62,877 nt of DNA from CALOBA01 sp942491465 (GTDB lineage Bacteria > Pseudomonadota > Gammaproteobacteria > Chromatiales > Chromatiaceae). The DNA lies in assembly GCA_942491465.1 (NCBI GenBank), contig CALOBA010000031.1, positions 1-62,877 on the forward strand, given 5' to 3'. Positions 14,507 through 24,600 of the stretch are shown in pieces; position 1 is the first letter of the stretch, and every line of letters begins with the position of its first letter. A program made the position numbers and the translations under genes. A model generated the notes under the pieces. The model was not told the DNA's origin. It ran no database searches and saw nothing but the letters and a program-made list of their open reading frames with translations.

Positions 14507-15147
14507 ATGCCTGCACTGCTCGACCCGAAAAACGACGACGTCTTCAAGCGCCTGTTCGCCGACGAGCCCGAGCAGCTGATCGCGCTGATCAACGCGGTGC
14601 GCCATTGGGCGGCGCCGATCACCGCCGTCGAGGTGCGCAACCCGGCGATCAACCCCGCCGATCTGCGGGGAGCACAGTATCCTCGACATCCTCGCCGAGG
14701 ACGGCACGGGCGCGCGCTACAACATCGAGATGCAGGTGCGCCGTCGAGCTGAAGAAGGCCGCGCGACTCGGCAAGCTACCGCCGGTCTTGTCCGCCGGGA
14801 TCACCCTGTTCGCACACTGGCAGGAGGAGCAACGCATGTCCGCCGTCACCGAAACGCCCGTGCGCCGGGCCTACGACAAGCTCAAGGCCCTGAGCGCCGA
14901 CGAGAAGGCCCGTCGTCTCGCCTTCGTGCGTGAGCGCGCCCTGCACGACGAGGCGACGCTGCTGGAGGAGGCGCGCGCGGAGGGCCACAAGGCAGGGCAC
15001 AAGGCAGGCCAGGAGGCAGGCCGCAACGACGCCCTGCGCCGGACCGCAACGGCCATGATCCGCGACGGCGCCCTCGACGATGCGACCATTGCGGCCTATA
15101 CCGGCCTCGCGGTCGATGAGGTCGCCGCGCTGCGCCGCGGCGGCTGA
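14507..15147 (+). pseudogene. Rpn/PD-(D/E)XK transposase-family protein with internal deletion
   Basis: The N-terminus (MPALLDPKNDDVFKRLFADE, then ITAVEVRNPAINPAD and DILAEDGTGARYNIEMQVR) is the classic start of this recombination-promoting nuclease/transposase family. It jumps almost directly to the C-terminal half (ELKKAARLGKLPPVLSAGI, WQEEQRMSAVTETPVRRAYD). A frameshift lies near 14665 and the middle of the nuclease domain is missing. The tail has the usual GHKAGHKAGQEAGR repeats. About 213 codons remain of the usual 280-300. Not functional as written. Confidence 0.8.
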
Positions 15148-15203
15148 GCGCCTTCACAGTCGGCAAATTGACCGGAAAGAGCAAGAACCAAGAGACAACC
15201 ACC

Positions 15204-16121
15204 GTGACCATCCCCGGCAAGCCCCTCATGATCTCCGTACTGACGAGCGCCGCCCTCGCGCTGGCCTCCGGCCAGGCCCTGGGCGCGCTCAGCTATTTCG
15301 GCTTCGACACCTACGGCGGGACCTGGTCGGACGCGGAAAAGAGCCCGACCAACAACGACGACGACCTCATGTGCTGGGCCGCCGGCGCATCGAACATCCT
15401 CGACTGGACCGGTTGGGGCCATGTCGGCGGCGGGCTCGACAACGCCGACGCCATCTTCGGCTATTTTCTCGATCACTGGACCGACAACGGCGGCAACCCC
15501 TATTTCGGCTGGGACTGGTGGTTCGACGGCAGCAACGAAAGCCCCGATTCAGCCGGCTGGTCCCAGGTCGACGTGCCCGGCGGCGGGTTCTGGACGCCGC
15601 CCTACGATAGCGAAGACTATCTCGCCTTCACCTCCCAAGACAACTTGGCCATGCTGGCACTGGACACCCTTCTGCATCAGGGCTACGGGGTCACCTTCAG
15701 CATCTCGGGCGGCGGCGGACACTGCATCACCGCCTGGGGCTTCGACTATGAAGACATCGGGGGCGAGCGCTCCTATCTCGGTGTTCATGTCACCGATTCG
15801 GACGACAGCAAGACCCTCGCAAATCCGCCGGACGAACTGCGCTATTACGATGTCAGCTACGACGACAACGACGGAGCCTGGTACCTGCAAGACTATTACG
15901 GCACCAACAACTGGTTCATCAGCGAGGTCGTCGCCTTGCGCCAGATGCCGACCGCCGTGCCCGTGCCTGCCACGGCCGGGCTGCTGGGCCTCGGCATCGC
16001 CCTGCTCGCGGGCATGCGCCGCAGGGACCACCAGCGCCCGGTGAAAGCAAGAAGCCTCAGACCGCCTCCAACCGCGCATAGGCCAGCACCAGCCACTTGG
16101 CGCCGACGTCCTCGAAGTTGA
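15204..16121 (+). CDS. IdeS-like cysteine protease with PEP-CTERM-type tail
   Basis: Secreted protein of 305 residues. The GTG start is chosen for its AGAGA upstream; an internal ATG at 15228 is possible. A signal peptide (about 1-28, ending SGQALGA) is followed by a C66/IdeS-like catalytic fold: Cys57 in DDLMCWAAGASNILDW, His173 in GGGGHCITAWGFDYE and Asp198 in VHVTDSDD, in the order of IdeS Cys-His-Asp. The C-terminus has a VPVPATAGLLGLGIALLAG helix and MRRR, a PEP-CTERM-like sorting signal read by exosortase. About 30 further residues follow and overlap the 3' end of uvrD, suggesting a small frameshift near 16030. The true substrate is unknown. Confidence 0.75.
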   Translation: MTIPGKPLMISVLTSAALALASGQALGALSYFGFDTYGGTWSDAEKSPTNNDDDLMCWAAGASNILDWTGWGHVGGGLDNADAIFGYFLDHWTDNGGNPYFGWDWWFDGSNESPDSAGWSQVDVPGGGFWTPPYDSEDYLAFTSQDNLAMLALDTLLHQGYGVTFSISGGGGHCITAWGFDYEDIGGERSYLGVHVTDSDDSKTLANPPDELRYYDVSYDDNDGAWYLQDYYGTNNWFISEVVALRQMPTAVPVPATAGLLGLGIALLAGMRRRDHQRPVKARSLRPPPTAHRPAPATWRRRPRS

Positions 16122-18234
16122 CCTGGATGCGGGCGCTGGCGCCGCTGCCCTCGCTGGCGAGCACGACGCCGTGGCCAAACTTGGGGTGCGCAACCCGCTG
16201 GCCCAGCTGGAAGCCGCCCTGGCCGCCACCGCCGCCGGCACCGGCGGCGAGGGACGACGCCCGCGGCGCCAGCGGCCGGGCGACGCCACCGCCGCGGACC
16301 TCTTCGATCAGCTCCCCCGGCAGCTCGCGCAGGAAGCGCGACGGCAGCTGGTAGTCGTCGCGCCCGTGCAGCCGGCGGCCCTCGGCATGGCACAGAAAGA
16401 GCTGACGCATGGCGCGGGTCATGCCGACGTAGCAGAGCCTGCGCTCCTCCTGCAACCGCTCCGGGTCTTCGGCGGACATGGCGTGCGGGAACAGCCCCTC
16501 CTCCAGGCCGGTGATGAAGACCACCGGAAACTCCAGGCCCTTGGCGCTGTGCAGGGTCATGAGCTGGACGCTGTCGGTGTCGGCGTCGGCCGCCGCGTCA
16601 CCGGCCTCCAGCGCCGCGTGGGCGAGGAAGCTCGCGAGCAGGTCGCCTTCTTCTGTCCCGGCCTCGGCGGCGTAGCGGCGGACGGCCTCCACCAGCTCCT
16701 CCAGGTTCTCCAACCGGTCGACGCCGCGCCCGTCCTTGGACTTCTCGAAGTGCTCGGGCAGGCCGCTGGCCTCGATGACGCGCAGGGCCAGGTCCGGCAG
16801 CTCCACGGGCTCGGCGGTCAGCTCGGCATCGATCAGCGCGACGAACCGGGTCAAGGCCGTGGTCGCCCGTGCCGGCAGCCCACCGCTGGCCAGCGCATCG
16901 CGGGCCGCCTGCCACAGCGAGCAGCGGGCCTCGCGCGCCCATTGCCTGAGCACATCGACGGTGCGCGGGCCGATGCCGCGGGGGGGCAGGTTGACGATGC
17001 GCTCGAAGGCACCGTCGTCGTCGGGGTTGGCGAGCAGGCGCAGATAGGCGAGCGCGTCCTTGATCTCGGCGCGCTCGAAGAAGCGCAGGCCGCCGTAGAT
17101 GCGATAGGGGATGCCGGCCTGGATCAGCGATTCCTCGAACACCCGCGACTGGGCCGTGGTCCGGTACAGGATCGCGCAATCGTCTCGGCGCATGCCCTCG
17201 TCCGCGGCGAAGCGACGGATGCGCTCGACGACGAAGCGCGCCTCGTCGATCTCGTTGAAGGCGCTGTAGAGGCGGATGGGCTCGCCGGCGGCGTCGTCGG
17301 TCCACAGGTTCTTGCCGAGCCGGGTCGGGTTGTTGGCGATCAGCCGGTTGGCGGCCTCCAGGATGTTGCCGGTGGAGCGGTAGTTCTGCTCCAGGCGCAC
17401 GACCTCGGTGTTCGGATAGTCGGCCTGGAAGCTCTGGATGTTCTCGACCTTGGCGCCGCGCCAGCCGTAGATGGACTGGTCGTCGTCGCCCACCAGGAAC
17501 AGGTTGTCCTTGGCGCCGGACAGCAGCCGCAGCCAGCCGTACTGGATGGCGTTGGTGTCCTGGAATTCGTCCACCAGGATGTGGGCGAAGCGCTCGCGGT
17601 AGTGGTGGAGGATGTCCGGGCGATCGCGCAGGACCTCATGGGCGCGCAGCAAGAGCTCGGCGAAGTCGACGCTGCCGGTGCGCTCGCAGGCATCTTGATA
17701 GGCCTGGTAGACCTTGACCATCTGCTCCAGGTAGAAGTCGCCGGTGGTGTCGATGTGCTTGGGGCGGCGGCCCTCGTCCTTCTGCTTGTTGATGAAGCCG
17801 ATGGACTGGCGCGGCGGCCAGCGCGCGTCGTCCAGCTCCAGGGCCTTGTGGATGCGCTTGACCAGGCGCTGCTGATCGTCGCTGTCCAAGATCTGAAAGT
17901 GCTGCGGCAGCCTGGCGTCCTGCCAATGGGCGCGCAGGAAGCGATGCGCCAGGCCGTGGAAGGTGCCGACCCACATGCCGCCGACGGGCTCGCCGAGCAT
18001 CTGCTCGATGCGCGAGCGCATCTCCCGCGCCGCCTTATTGGTAAAGGTCACCGCCAGCAGGGACCAGGGCCGCACCCCCTCGACCTGGATCAGCCAGGCG
18101 ATGCGATGCACCAGCACGCGGGTCTTGCCGGAGCCGGCCCCGGCCAGCACCAGCCGATTGCCGCCGTCGGCGGTCACCGCCTCGCGCTGCGGGGCGTTTA
18201 AGGATTCGAGAATGGAGGAGACGTCATCTTGCAT
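16057..18234 (-). CDS. uvrD: DNA helicase II (UvrD), SF1A helicase
   Basis: 725-residue 3'-5' helicase for nucleotide-excision and mismatch repair. The start is taken at MQDDVSSILESLNAPQREAV; the upstream extension is not family-like. Visible motifs: Q-motif LNAPQREAV, Walker A AGAGSGKT (31-38), motif Ia TFTNKAAREM, motif II VDEFQDTN, motif III GDDDQSIYGWRGA, motif IV YRS, motif V TLHSAKGLEFPVVFITGLEEG and motif VI YVGMTRA (split here only for naming). The C-terminus has a Tudor-like domain after a Gly-rich linker. Length matches UvrD. The gene is intact and convergent with the IdeS-like gene, overlapping its tail by 65 bases. Confidence 0.95.
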   Translation of the reverse strand: MQDDVSSILESLNAPQREAVTADGGNRLVLAGAGSGKTRVLVHRIAWLIQVEGVRPWSLLAVTFTNKAAREMRSRIEQMLGEPVGGMWVGTFHGLAHRFLRAHWQDARLPQHFQILDSDDQQRLVKRIHKALELDDARWPPRQSIGFINKQKDEGRRPKHIDTTGDFYLEQMVKVYQAYQDACERTGSVDFAELLLRAHEVLRDRPDILHHYRERFAHILVDEFQDTNAIQYGWLRLLSGAKDNLFLVGDDDQSIYGWRGAKVENIQSFQADYPNTEVVRLEQNYRSTGNILEAANRLIANNPTRLGKNLWTDDAAGEPIRLYSAFNEIDEARFVVERIRRFAADEGMRRDDCAILYRTTAQSRVFEESLIQAGIPYRIYGGLRFFERAEIKDALAYLRLLANPDDDGAFERIVNLPPRGIGPRTVDVLRQWAREARCSLWQAARDALASGGLPARATTALTRFVALIDAELTAEPVELPDLALRVIEASGLPEHFEKSKDGRGVDRLENLEELVEAVRRYAAEAGTEEGDLLASFLAHAALEAGDAAADADTDSVQLMTLHSAKGLEFPVVFITGLEEGLFPHAMSAEDPERLQEERRLCYVGMTRAMRQLFLCHAEGRRLHGRDDYQLPSRFLRELPGELIEEVRGGGVARPLAPRASSLAAGAGGGGGQGGFQLGQRVAHPKFGHGVVLASEGSGASARIQVNFEDVGAKWLVLAYARLEAV

Positions 18235-18304
18235 GCGGCGGGATTCTAGCAAGAACCTCGGCGGGGGCGTGGCGATCCAGCGTTCGAGGTCGTGCGATGA
18301 ACAC

Positions 18305-18544
18305 CTAAACCAGCAACCCGGATCTCGTCGCCGCAACCTCGGAAACGAACGCGCAACGCATCATCGAAGACCGAATACCGGCACAGCGCCGCCGGATCGC
18401 CGAGCGCCTCGCCGATGATCCGACGCTGATCGGCCGGGCCAGGTCGAACCTGAATCGGTGGGCCTCAAATCGTCGCGAAGACGTGCCGCCGCCCTGGCTC
18501 GTCGAGTGGCAAATCTTCAAGGAGAGCGCTGGTGCGCAGAGATG
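18305..18544 (+). pseudogene. Small antitoxin-like protein remnant next to a nucleotidyltransferase
   Basis: No start codon is evident, but the frame reads NAQRIIEDRIPAQRRRIAER and then PTLIGRARSNLNRWASNRR and PPPWLVEWQIF before a TGA. This resembles the small proteins that precede DUF6036/AbiEii-type nucleotidyltransferases in toxin-antitoxin pairs. The stop overlaps the following frame. The N-terminus is probably lost. Confidence 0.45.
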
Positions 18545-18699
18545 AGCTGGAGCATCTGCTGCGCGCCGCCGGCGCGATCGCCGACGAGGACACACTGATC
18601 GTCGTCATTGCGACGGACTTCCTCATCGCGCGGCACATCCGGGCGGTGGGGACCGAGCGACGCGAATGCGCGGAGGCGGTTGGATTTCTTAAGCCACAG
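18532..18699 (+). pseudogene. DUF6036-type nucleotidyltransferase, 3'-truncated
   Basis: The GTG-started frame begins RRDELEHLLRAAGAIADEDT, the usual N-terminus of DUF6036/AbiEii-like nucleotidyltransferases, then loses similarity where the GSQ nucleotide-binding motif is expected (TLIVVIATDFLIARHIR). Only about 20-25 residues are convincing. The stretch 18700-18771 shows nothing further. Confidence 0.4.
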
Positions 18700-18771
18700 C
18701 ACCGGGCAGCAGGCGCGCGCCAGCGCCCGGACCTCCGACCCCGATGCCGATTGGGGCCATCACGATACCTG

Positions 18772-18870
18772 GGATCGATTCAAAAACAAGTGGTGCAGAC
18801 GCCCGCTCGCTGAGCCTTTGGATTGGCCGTTTCGTCGTTGCGTCTGCACCACTTGTTTCTGAACCTTGAC
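18772..18870. repeat. 99-bp palindromic MITE-like element, copy A
   Basis: Terminal inverted repeats of about 25 bp (TTCAGAAACAAGTGGTGCAG type) flank a 45-50-bp centre. The same 99-bp element occurs in opposite orientation at 41146-41244 with about eight differences. No coding capacity; it lies beside a transposase remnant. Confidence 0.9.
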
Positions 18871-19172
18871 CTATGGTGTCGATGCCCGCACCGTCGAGAC
18901 CTGGAAGAAGATCAAACCCTGGTTCGGCTACGGGCTGCAATTGATCGCCGATACCCGCTACGAGATCCCCGTGGCGCGAGGAGAAAAGCCTCCCCCACTA
19001 CGACCCGTCCAAGCCCATCACCCGCCCGCTCGATCTCGAGCGGGCCGACACCATCGTGCATACGGAGAAAGGCACCCTGCACTGCGTCTGTCCGGCCACC
19101 AAGGAGCAACGCAACTTGGCGTTTAAGGATTTCGAAGCCGACCGCAACACCCTCCGACCCGACCAGCGTTGA
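18871..19172 (+). pseudogene. Transposase C-terminal-half remnant
   Basis: The frame reads YGVDARTVETWKKIKPWFGY and QLIADTRYEIPVARGE, shifts near 18980, and continues DLERADTIVHTEKGTLHCV then CPATKEQRNLAFKDFEADRN. The CxCPAT motif and the short FEADR element are typical of IS1182/IS5-like DDE transposases. Both ends are incomplete. The 99-bp palindrome abuts its 5' edge, suggesting an element inserted into or left by an old insertion sequence. Confidence 0.6.
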
Positions 19173-19296
19173 CTCAATATCTCCTCGACCGTAGACTTCT
19201 GCGGAAAAAATCGATGTAGGCTTTGTGCTTCACCGCCCTGGGACGTGACGGTCTCAGCGGTGAAAGCCAAGAGAAAAGGTCACAGAGAAAAGGACA

Positions 19297-19992
19297 ATGG
19301 AACAACAGATACGCACTTGGCTCCCCCTCCTGCTGGCACTCGCCGGCAGCCCCGCCGCCTCCGCGGCGGTGGTCGAACTCTCCCTGTCCGCGCCAACCAC
19401 CCGCATCGAGGTCGGCCAGCGGTTCAGCATCGACATCCTGGCGGACATCCCCGACCCGGTCTCGGGCTGGGGGCTCGACCTGGGGCTGGATGCCGCCATC
19501 CTCCAACTTGTCGGTACTCCGGCCATCGGGTCGGCCTGGACGGCGCTGGCCGCCGCCGATGGCGACGGTCTGGCCGGCCTGGCCCCGTTCCCCGGCTCGG
19601 TATCCGGCAGCGACATCCTGCTGGCCCGGCTGGAGCTGGAGGCCATCGGCCCCGGCCTGGCCGCGCTGATGCTGTCGGTCACGCCAGGCGACCTCAGCGA
19701 GGGCCTGCCGTTGGGCTTCCCGGCCGCCCCCGGCAGCTTCGCCGAGCTGAGCTTCTCCGATCTGACCGTTGAGGTCGCCGCCGCCCCGGCGGCGCCGACG
19801 CTGCTGCTGCTCGGCGGCGGGCTTGCGCTGCTTCGGCTGCGGCGCCGAAGGGCCGGGCCGATCCCGCCGCGGCCGGCTCACAGCCCCAGCCCCACCGACA
19901 ATGGCTCAACGCCGAGCCGGGCGCCCGACTCGGGCCGGCTGCGGTCGGCGCACCCACGGGTCGCGACGTCGCAGCCCACCGGCGTCGGCTAG
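19297..19992 (+). CDS. Secreted cohesin-like protein with PEP-CTERM-type tail
   Basis: 231 residues with a well-placed AAGGA before the ATG. A signal peptide (about 1-24, ending SPAASA) is followed by about 140 residues with the cohesin pattern: VELSLSAPTTRIEVGQRFSI, then SGWGLDLGLDAAILQLVG, VSGSDILLARLELEAIGPG and LSVTPGDLSEG. The tail has a short hydrophobic helix and a basic cluster (LLLLGGGLALLRLRRRRAG) resembling PEP-CTERM anchors, though the PEP triplet reads PAAP. About 35 extra residues may come from a frameshift. It is the first gene of the secretome block that includes a dockerin-like protein at 21690. Confidence 0.65.
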   Translation: MEQQIRTWLPLLLALAGSPAASAAVVELSLSAPTTRIEVGQRFSIDILADIPDPVSGWGLDLGLDAAILQLVGTPAIGSAWTALAAADGDGLAGLAPFPGSVSGSDILLARLELEAIGPGLAALMLSVTPGDLSEGLPLGFPAAPGSFAELSFSDLTVEVAAAPAAPTLLLLGGGLALLRLRRRRAGPIPPRPAHSPSPTDNGSTPSRAPDSGRLRSAHPRVATSQPTGVG

Positions 19993-20113
19993 GCTCAGCG
20001 CCAGCAATCGCCAGCAATCGCCAGCCCCGCGGCGACCCGACCGCGGGCCCCACCCCCACAGAGATCGCCCCTCCCGCCGGCATGTCGGGAGCTATCGAAT
20101 GGAGCCCCAGCCA

Positions 20114-21394
20114 ATGAAGACAGCCACCGCCCCCCTGCTGCTCGCCGCCCTGCTCGCGTCGGCGGCGCCGACCCCGGTCCTGGCCGAGGACATCGTCGTC
20201 GAGCCCGGCCCCGGCACCTTGCAAGCGGCCATCGAGGGCGCTGCGGACGGCGATGTGCTGATCCTCACCGAGGGCGCCTATACCGGCAACCTGCTCATCG
20301 ACCGCTCGCTGACCATCCGCGCCCAGTCCCGTAGTGAACTCGCCTACGTCGGTCAGGGGACCGCGACGGTCGATGGGGCGGGTATTCATGTGACGCTGCA
20401 GGGGCTGACCTTCGACACCACGCTCAACGTCGACAATGGCGCCGAGGTCAACGTCCTCGAAAACCGCTTCCTCTCCGGAAAGAGCCTCGATGTCTCGGAC
20501 TACGAGACCGCCGGCGGCGACGGCAGCCTGGCCATCATCGGCAACCGGCTCGACGGCGGGTCCATCTCCTCTCTGCGCGCCGATGATGCCTATGTCGCGG
20601 GCAATACGCTGCTGAACGGCATGATCCGAGCGGACCGGGGGCCGGCCTGGATCGTCGGCAATGAGGTGCGCTACTCGGGCTCCAGCTTGACACCGGTGCT
20701 GGACCTCGCCGGCAGCTATGGCGAGGTCAAGGTGTTGGCGAATCGGGTCTATCACACGAGTAGCACCAATAACTATTACCTTTCTCACGTCTACGCCATC
20801 AAGACAACCCATCCGAACGCGCTCATCGCCGGCAACCTGCTGTGGCTCCGGTCAACCAACAGTAACCACTACCAACACGGCATCCACGCCTCCGGCTTCG
20901 CCCAGATCCAGAACAACCTGATCTACTGGGGCGGGGGAACAAGCCACAACGCCAGCAACCCCGCCGCCATCTACGCCCCGGTCGGCCGCATCGCCGGCAA
21001 CATCGTCCACAACTTCTATGGCAAGGCCTTCAGCGGCAACGCCGCCACGACCAACAACCTCTGCTACGGCAGCTATACCGCCAGCACCTGCGGCAGCGCC
21101 GACGACGGCAACCTGACCAACACCGACCCGCTGTTCGCCGACACCACGGACTTCCTGCTCGCCGAGGGCTCGCCGGCCATCGATGCCGGACCGGAGGCCC
21201 CCTACTTCGCCGACCTCGACCGCACCCGCAACGACCTGGGTCCCTACGGCGGCCCCTGGTCCATCGGCCAGTACGACGCCCAGCGCGCCCAGGACTACCT
21301 GGCCCCCTACGTCTACCCGCTGTTCAAGGCCAACGCCAGCATCGCCGGCGGCCAGATGCAGATCCAGGCCCTCGGTGTCGCGCGCCTGCGCTGA
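20114..21394 (+). CDS. Secreted right-handed parallel beta-helix protein
   Basis: 426 residues. Signal peptide about 1-24 (LLLAALLASAAPTPVLA). Repeats of hydrophobic-Asn pattern follow (GDVLILTEGAYTGNLLIDRS, LAIIGNRLDGGSISSLRADD, VAGNTLLNGMIRADRGPAW, IAGNLLWLRSTNSNHY, IQNNLIYWGGG), typical of pectin-lyase-like beta-helices of the NosD/DUF1565 kind. The C-terminal SPAIDAGPEAPYFADLDRT is the marker seen in choice-of-anchor and right-handed beta-helix proteins. No catalytic residues can be assigned; it may bind or cleave polysaccharide. It follows the cohesin-like gene on the same strand. Confidence 0.75.
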   Translation: MKTATAPLLLAALLASAAPTPVLAEDIVVEPGPGTLQAAIEGAADGDVLILTEGAYTGNLLIDRSLTIRAQSRSELAYVGQGTATVDGAGIHVTLQGLTFDTTLNVDNGAEVNVLENRFLSGKSLDVSDYETAGGDGSLAIIGNRLDGGSISSLRADDAYVAGNTLLNGMIRADRGPAWIVGNEVRYSGSSLTPVLDLAGSYGEVKVLANRVYHTSSTNNYYLSHVYAIKTTHPNALIAGNLLWLRSTNSNHYQHGIHASGFAQIQNNLIYWGGGTSHNASNPAAIYAPVGRIAGNIVHNFYGKAFSGNAATTNNLCYGSYTASTCGSADDGNLTNTDPLFADTTDFLLAEGSPAIDAGPEAPYFADLDRTRNDLGPYGGPWSIGQYDAQRAQDYLAPYVYPLFKANASIAGGQMQIQALGVARLR

Positions 21395-21509
21395 GCCCGA
21401 TCCATCGGGCGACAGGGCGGTTGCATGAAGACCGCAAAGGCGCCGGGGGCGCAACGACGCAAGGCGATAGGGTGGATAAGCGAAGAGACCGTGACCGTAT
21501 TGGCCGGAG

Positions 21510-21534
21510 GGCGGATAAGCGCAGCGCATCCGCC
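21510..21534. repeat. REP-like hairpin in the 21395-21689 intergenic region
   Basis: GGCGGATAAGC and GCATCCGCC form a stem around GCA. A related GTGGATAAGCG half lies at about 21472 and GCGCATCCACC at about 21559, so the region is a nested set of GGATAAGCGC-type REP sequences. Nothing else is visible in this 295-bp gap apart from the ribosome-binding site for the next gene. Confidence 0.7.
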
Positions 21535-21689
21535 GTCCGAGCTTGCACAGTCTCGAAGCGCATCCACCAAAGCCGCCTCGTGGATGCACGGCGCTTCGCA
21601 GCGCTTCATAGCCAAAGTGGACATCCGCGCGCCCCAGACTCAAACCCTCAAGCAAGAGCCCGGGCCAACGCCCCGGAGGTAGGGAACCC

Positions 21690-24600
21690 GTGACCCCTCG
21701 CAGCCCGTTTTCCGCCCGCATCCGCCGCGCCGCCCTGGCGCTGGCCCCGGCGCTGGCCCTAGCGCTGAGCCCGGCGACCCAGGCGGCCTCGTCGCTGAGC
21801 GCCGCCGAGGCATTCTTCGACGACGACCCCGGCCCCGGGGTGGGCACGCCGCTGGCGACGCTCGACGGCGCCGACCCGTCGGCGACGCTGGAGCGCCTGA
21901 TGGGCAACCCCGAGGTGACGGAGCTGGAGCCCGGCGTGCACAGCGTCTCGCTGCGCCTGCGCGACGCCGACGGCGCCTGGTCGGCACCACTGACCCAGAG
22001 CTTCGTCGTCTTGGAGGGCGACACCGGGGAGGTCGGCGGGGGCCCCCGGATGCTGCGGGCCGAGGCCTTCATCGACACCGACCCCGGCGTCGGCAACGCC
22101 ACGCCGATCACGCTGCCGGTCGACGGCACCTCGGACGAGGCGCTGGAGACCCTGCTCGGCAACCTACCCCTGAACGGGCTCGACGACGGCGTGCATCGGG
22201 TGTTTGTGCGCACCCGGGACCTGGCCGGCAACTGGTCCACGGCCATCGGCCAGAGCTTCTATCTCGATCCCTGGAGCGACCGCGAGCAGACCGCCAACCG
22301 GCTGGTGGCGGCCCGCGCCTGGTTCGACGGCGACCCGGAGACGGTGGAGACCTTTGCGCTGGCTATCGACGGCGGCACGGTGTCAGCGCCGCTGGGTCGC
22401 ATCCAGGGCATGGCGGCGATGGCCGACCTGGCCCCGGGCTGGCATGTGATCTCTCTCAGCCTGCAGGACGGCACCGGCGGCTGGTCGCCGCCGCTGGCGC
22501 AGTCGTTCTACCTGGCCCTGGAGCAGATCGACCCCAGCGCCCCGTCGCGCCGGCTGGTGGCCGCCCAAGTCCGCATCGACGATGACGGCTACCAGGCGGT
22601 GGCCGCCGCCGACGGCGCCTTCGACGGCATGGTCGAGGCCATCGACGTCGAGGTCCCCGTCAGCCAGGACTACCACCGCGTGCGGGTGCGCTTCCTGGAC
22701 GACACCGGGCGCTGGAGCGACCCGGACTTCGCCCCCATCGACCCGCTGCTGGACAACGACGGCAACGGCCTGCTCGACAGTTGGGAGCTGGCCTGGTTCG
22801 GGGCCATCGGCCAGGACCCGGACGCCGACCCCGACGGCGACACCCTGACCAACCGCGACGAGCTGCGCGACGGCACCAATCCGCTGGTCTCGGAGCTGAT
22901 CCAGACGCCGTCGCTGTCCGGCCATGTGCGCGACGCCGACGGCCAGGGGGTGCCCCATGTGCTGCTGTGTCTGGACGCGGCCCCGGTCTGCTCGGTGCGC
23001 ACCGACGCCTACGGCCACTATGTCTTGACCAGCGACCTGAGCCCCGGCGCGCTGACGCTGCGCGCGCTGCCGACCACGGCCAGCGGCCCGCTGGCGTTTG
23101 CGCCCGTTGCCCACCAGATCGACTATCAGGGCGAGGCCATCGCCGGGCTGGACTTCCAGCTCGCCCCGATTGCGCTGACGCTGACGGCGCCGCCGGCCGA
23201 CACCGAGCTGCACCCGGGCGACCCCCTGAACTTGACCTGGACCTCCAACGCCGCCGCCGACCTGAACCTGAGCATCGACCTGCGCCGCGATGCCGCCGCC
23301 GACCTCACCGCGCCCAACGGCAGCGACTGGGTGCGGCTGGCGGGCACGACGCCGAACGACGGCGCGGCGCAATTCACCGTCCCGGACGGCCTGACCCTGG
23401 CCGACGACTGGCGGCTGCGGCTTCAGGTGCCCGACACCGACGCGATCGCCGAGTCGGCGCCCATGAGCATCGCCGCCCTGCCCGTGCCGACGCCGGTGAC
23501 CGATCTGGACGTCACGCTGGCGGGCACCGCGCTGCGGCTGACCTGGACCCCGTCCACCAGCCCCTACGCCGCCGGCTATCGGGTCTACGGCAACGGCGGC
23601 GCCGGCGCCATCGACTACGCGACGCCGCTGGCGCTGCTGACCCACCCCGCCGATGGACTCAACCGCCCGGTGCTGGCCGCCGGCGACTACCGCTTTGCCG
23701 TGCACGCGCTGAACGCCGACGGCGCCGAAGAGCCCGCCGGCGCCGAGGCCGGCTGGCTGGTGCCGGCCTTCTCCATCGCCCCGGAACCCATCGCCGCCAT
23801 TGTGCCGCGCGCCGGCGAGGTGGAGCTGACCGGGCAGCTGCTCGATGCCGACGGCCTGCCCATCGCCAACGCCGAGCTCAGCATCGACATCAGCAACCAG
23901 GGCGTCACCCGCCGCTACCTGGCCTACACCGATGCCGACGGCCGCTATGCCTACCGCTTCCAGCCGCTGGCGGCGGAGACCGGGCTGTTCCAGGTGGTGG
24001 TCAGCGGCATCCGGGACGGGCTGCGGGTGGAGGAGCGCCTGAGCTTCGAGGTCCTGGGCCTGGAGCTCTCGCCATCCAGCCCGACGCTGACCCTGCCCAT
24101 CTCCGAAGACCAGCCGCTGACCGGCCACTTCAGCCTGCACATCGGCAACAGCGGCGACCGCCCGCTGACTGGCCTCACGCTCACCGAGACCGACCAGGCG
24201 CCGAGCCTGGGGCTGGCGCTGAGCGCCCTCAACGACCTGCCCGAGACCCTCGCCCCCGGCGAGTACCTCGACCTGGACTACCGGCTCGACGTGCCCGCCG
24301 GCCCGGCGCCGGCAAGCGATGGCCTGTATCGGTTCACACTGGGCTCGGCGGAGGGCGCCGAGGTGAGCGCCCAGGTCCGCGTACAGCTGCGCGCCGCCAA
24401 CGGCGTGCCGGTGCTGGAGCCCTTGCCGCTGCAGGCGGCCCTGGCGCCCGGCGACTGGGTGCAGACCGAGCTGGTCATCGGCAACGACGGCCTCGCCGAC
24501 CTGGACCAGGTCACGCTGACCCTGCGCGACCCCGACGCCCTGCCCTGGATCTACCTGGTCAACCCGAGCATCGATGCCCTGCCGCCCGGGGCCGAGCACG

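Noticed and set aside
16171..18201. A 676-codon frame opposite uvrD
   Set aside because: uvrD on the other strand is complete and motif-rich; this is a GC-skew shadow.
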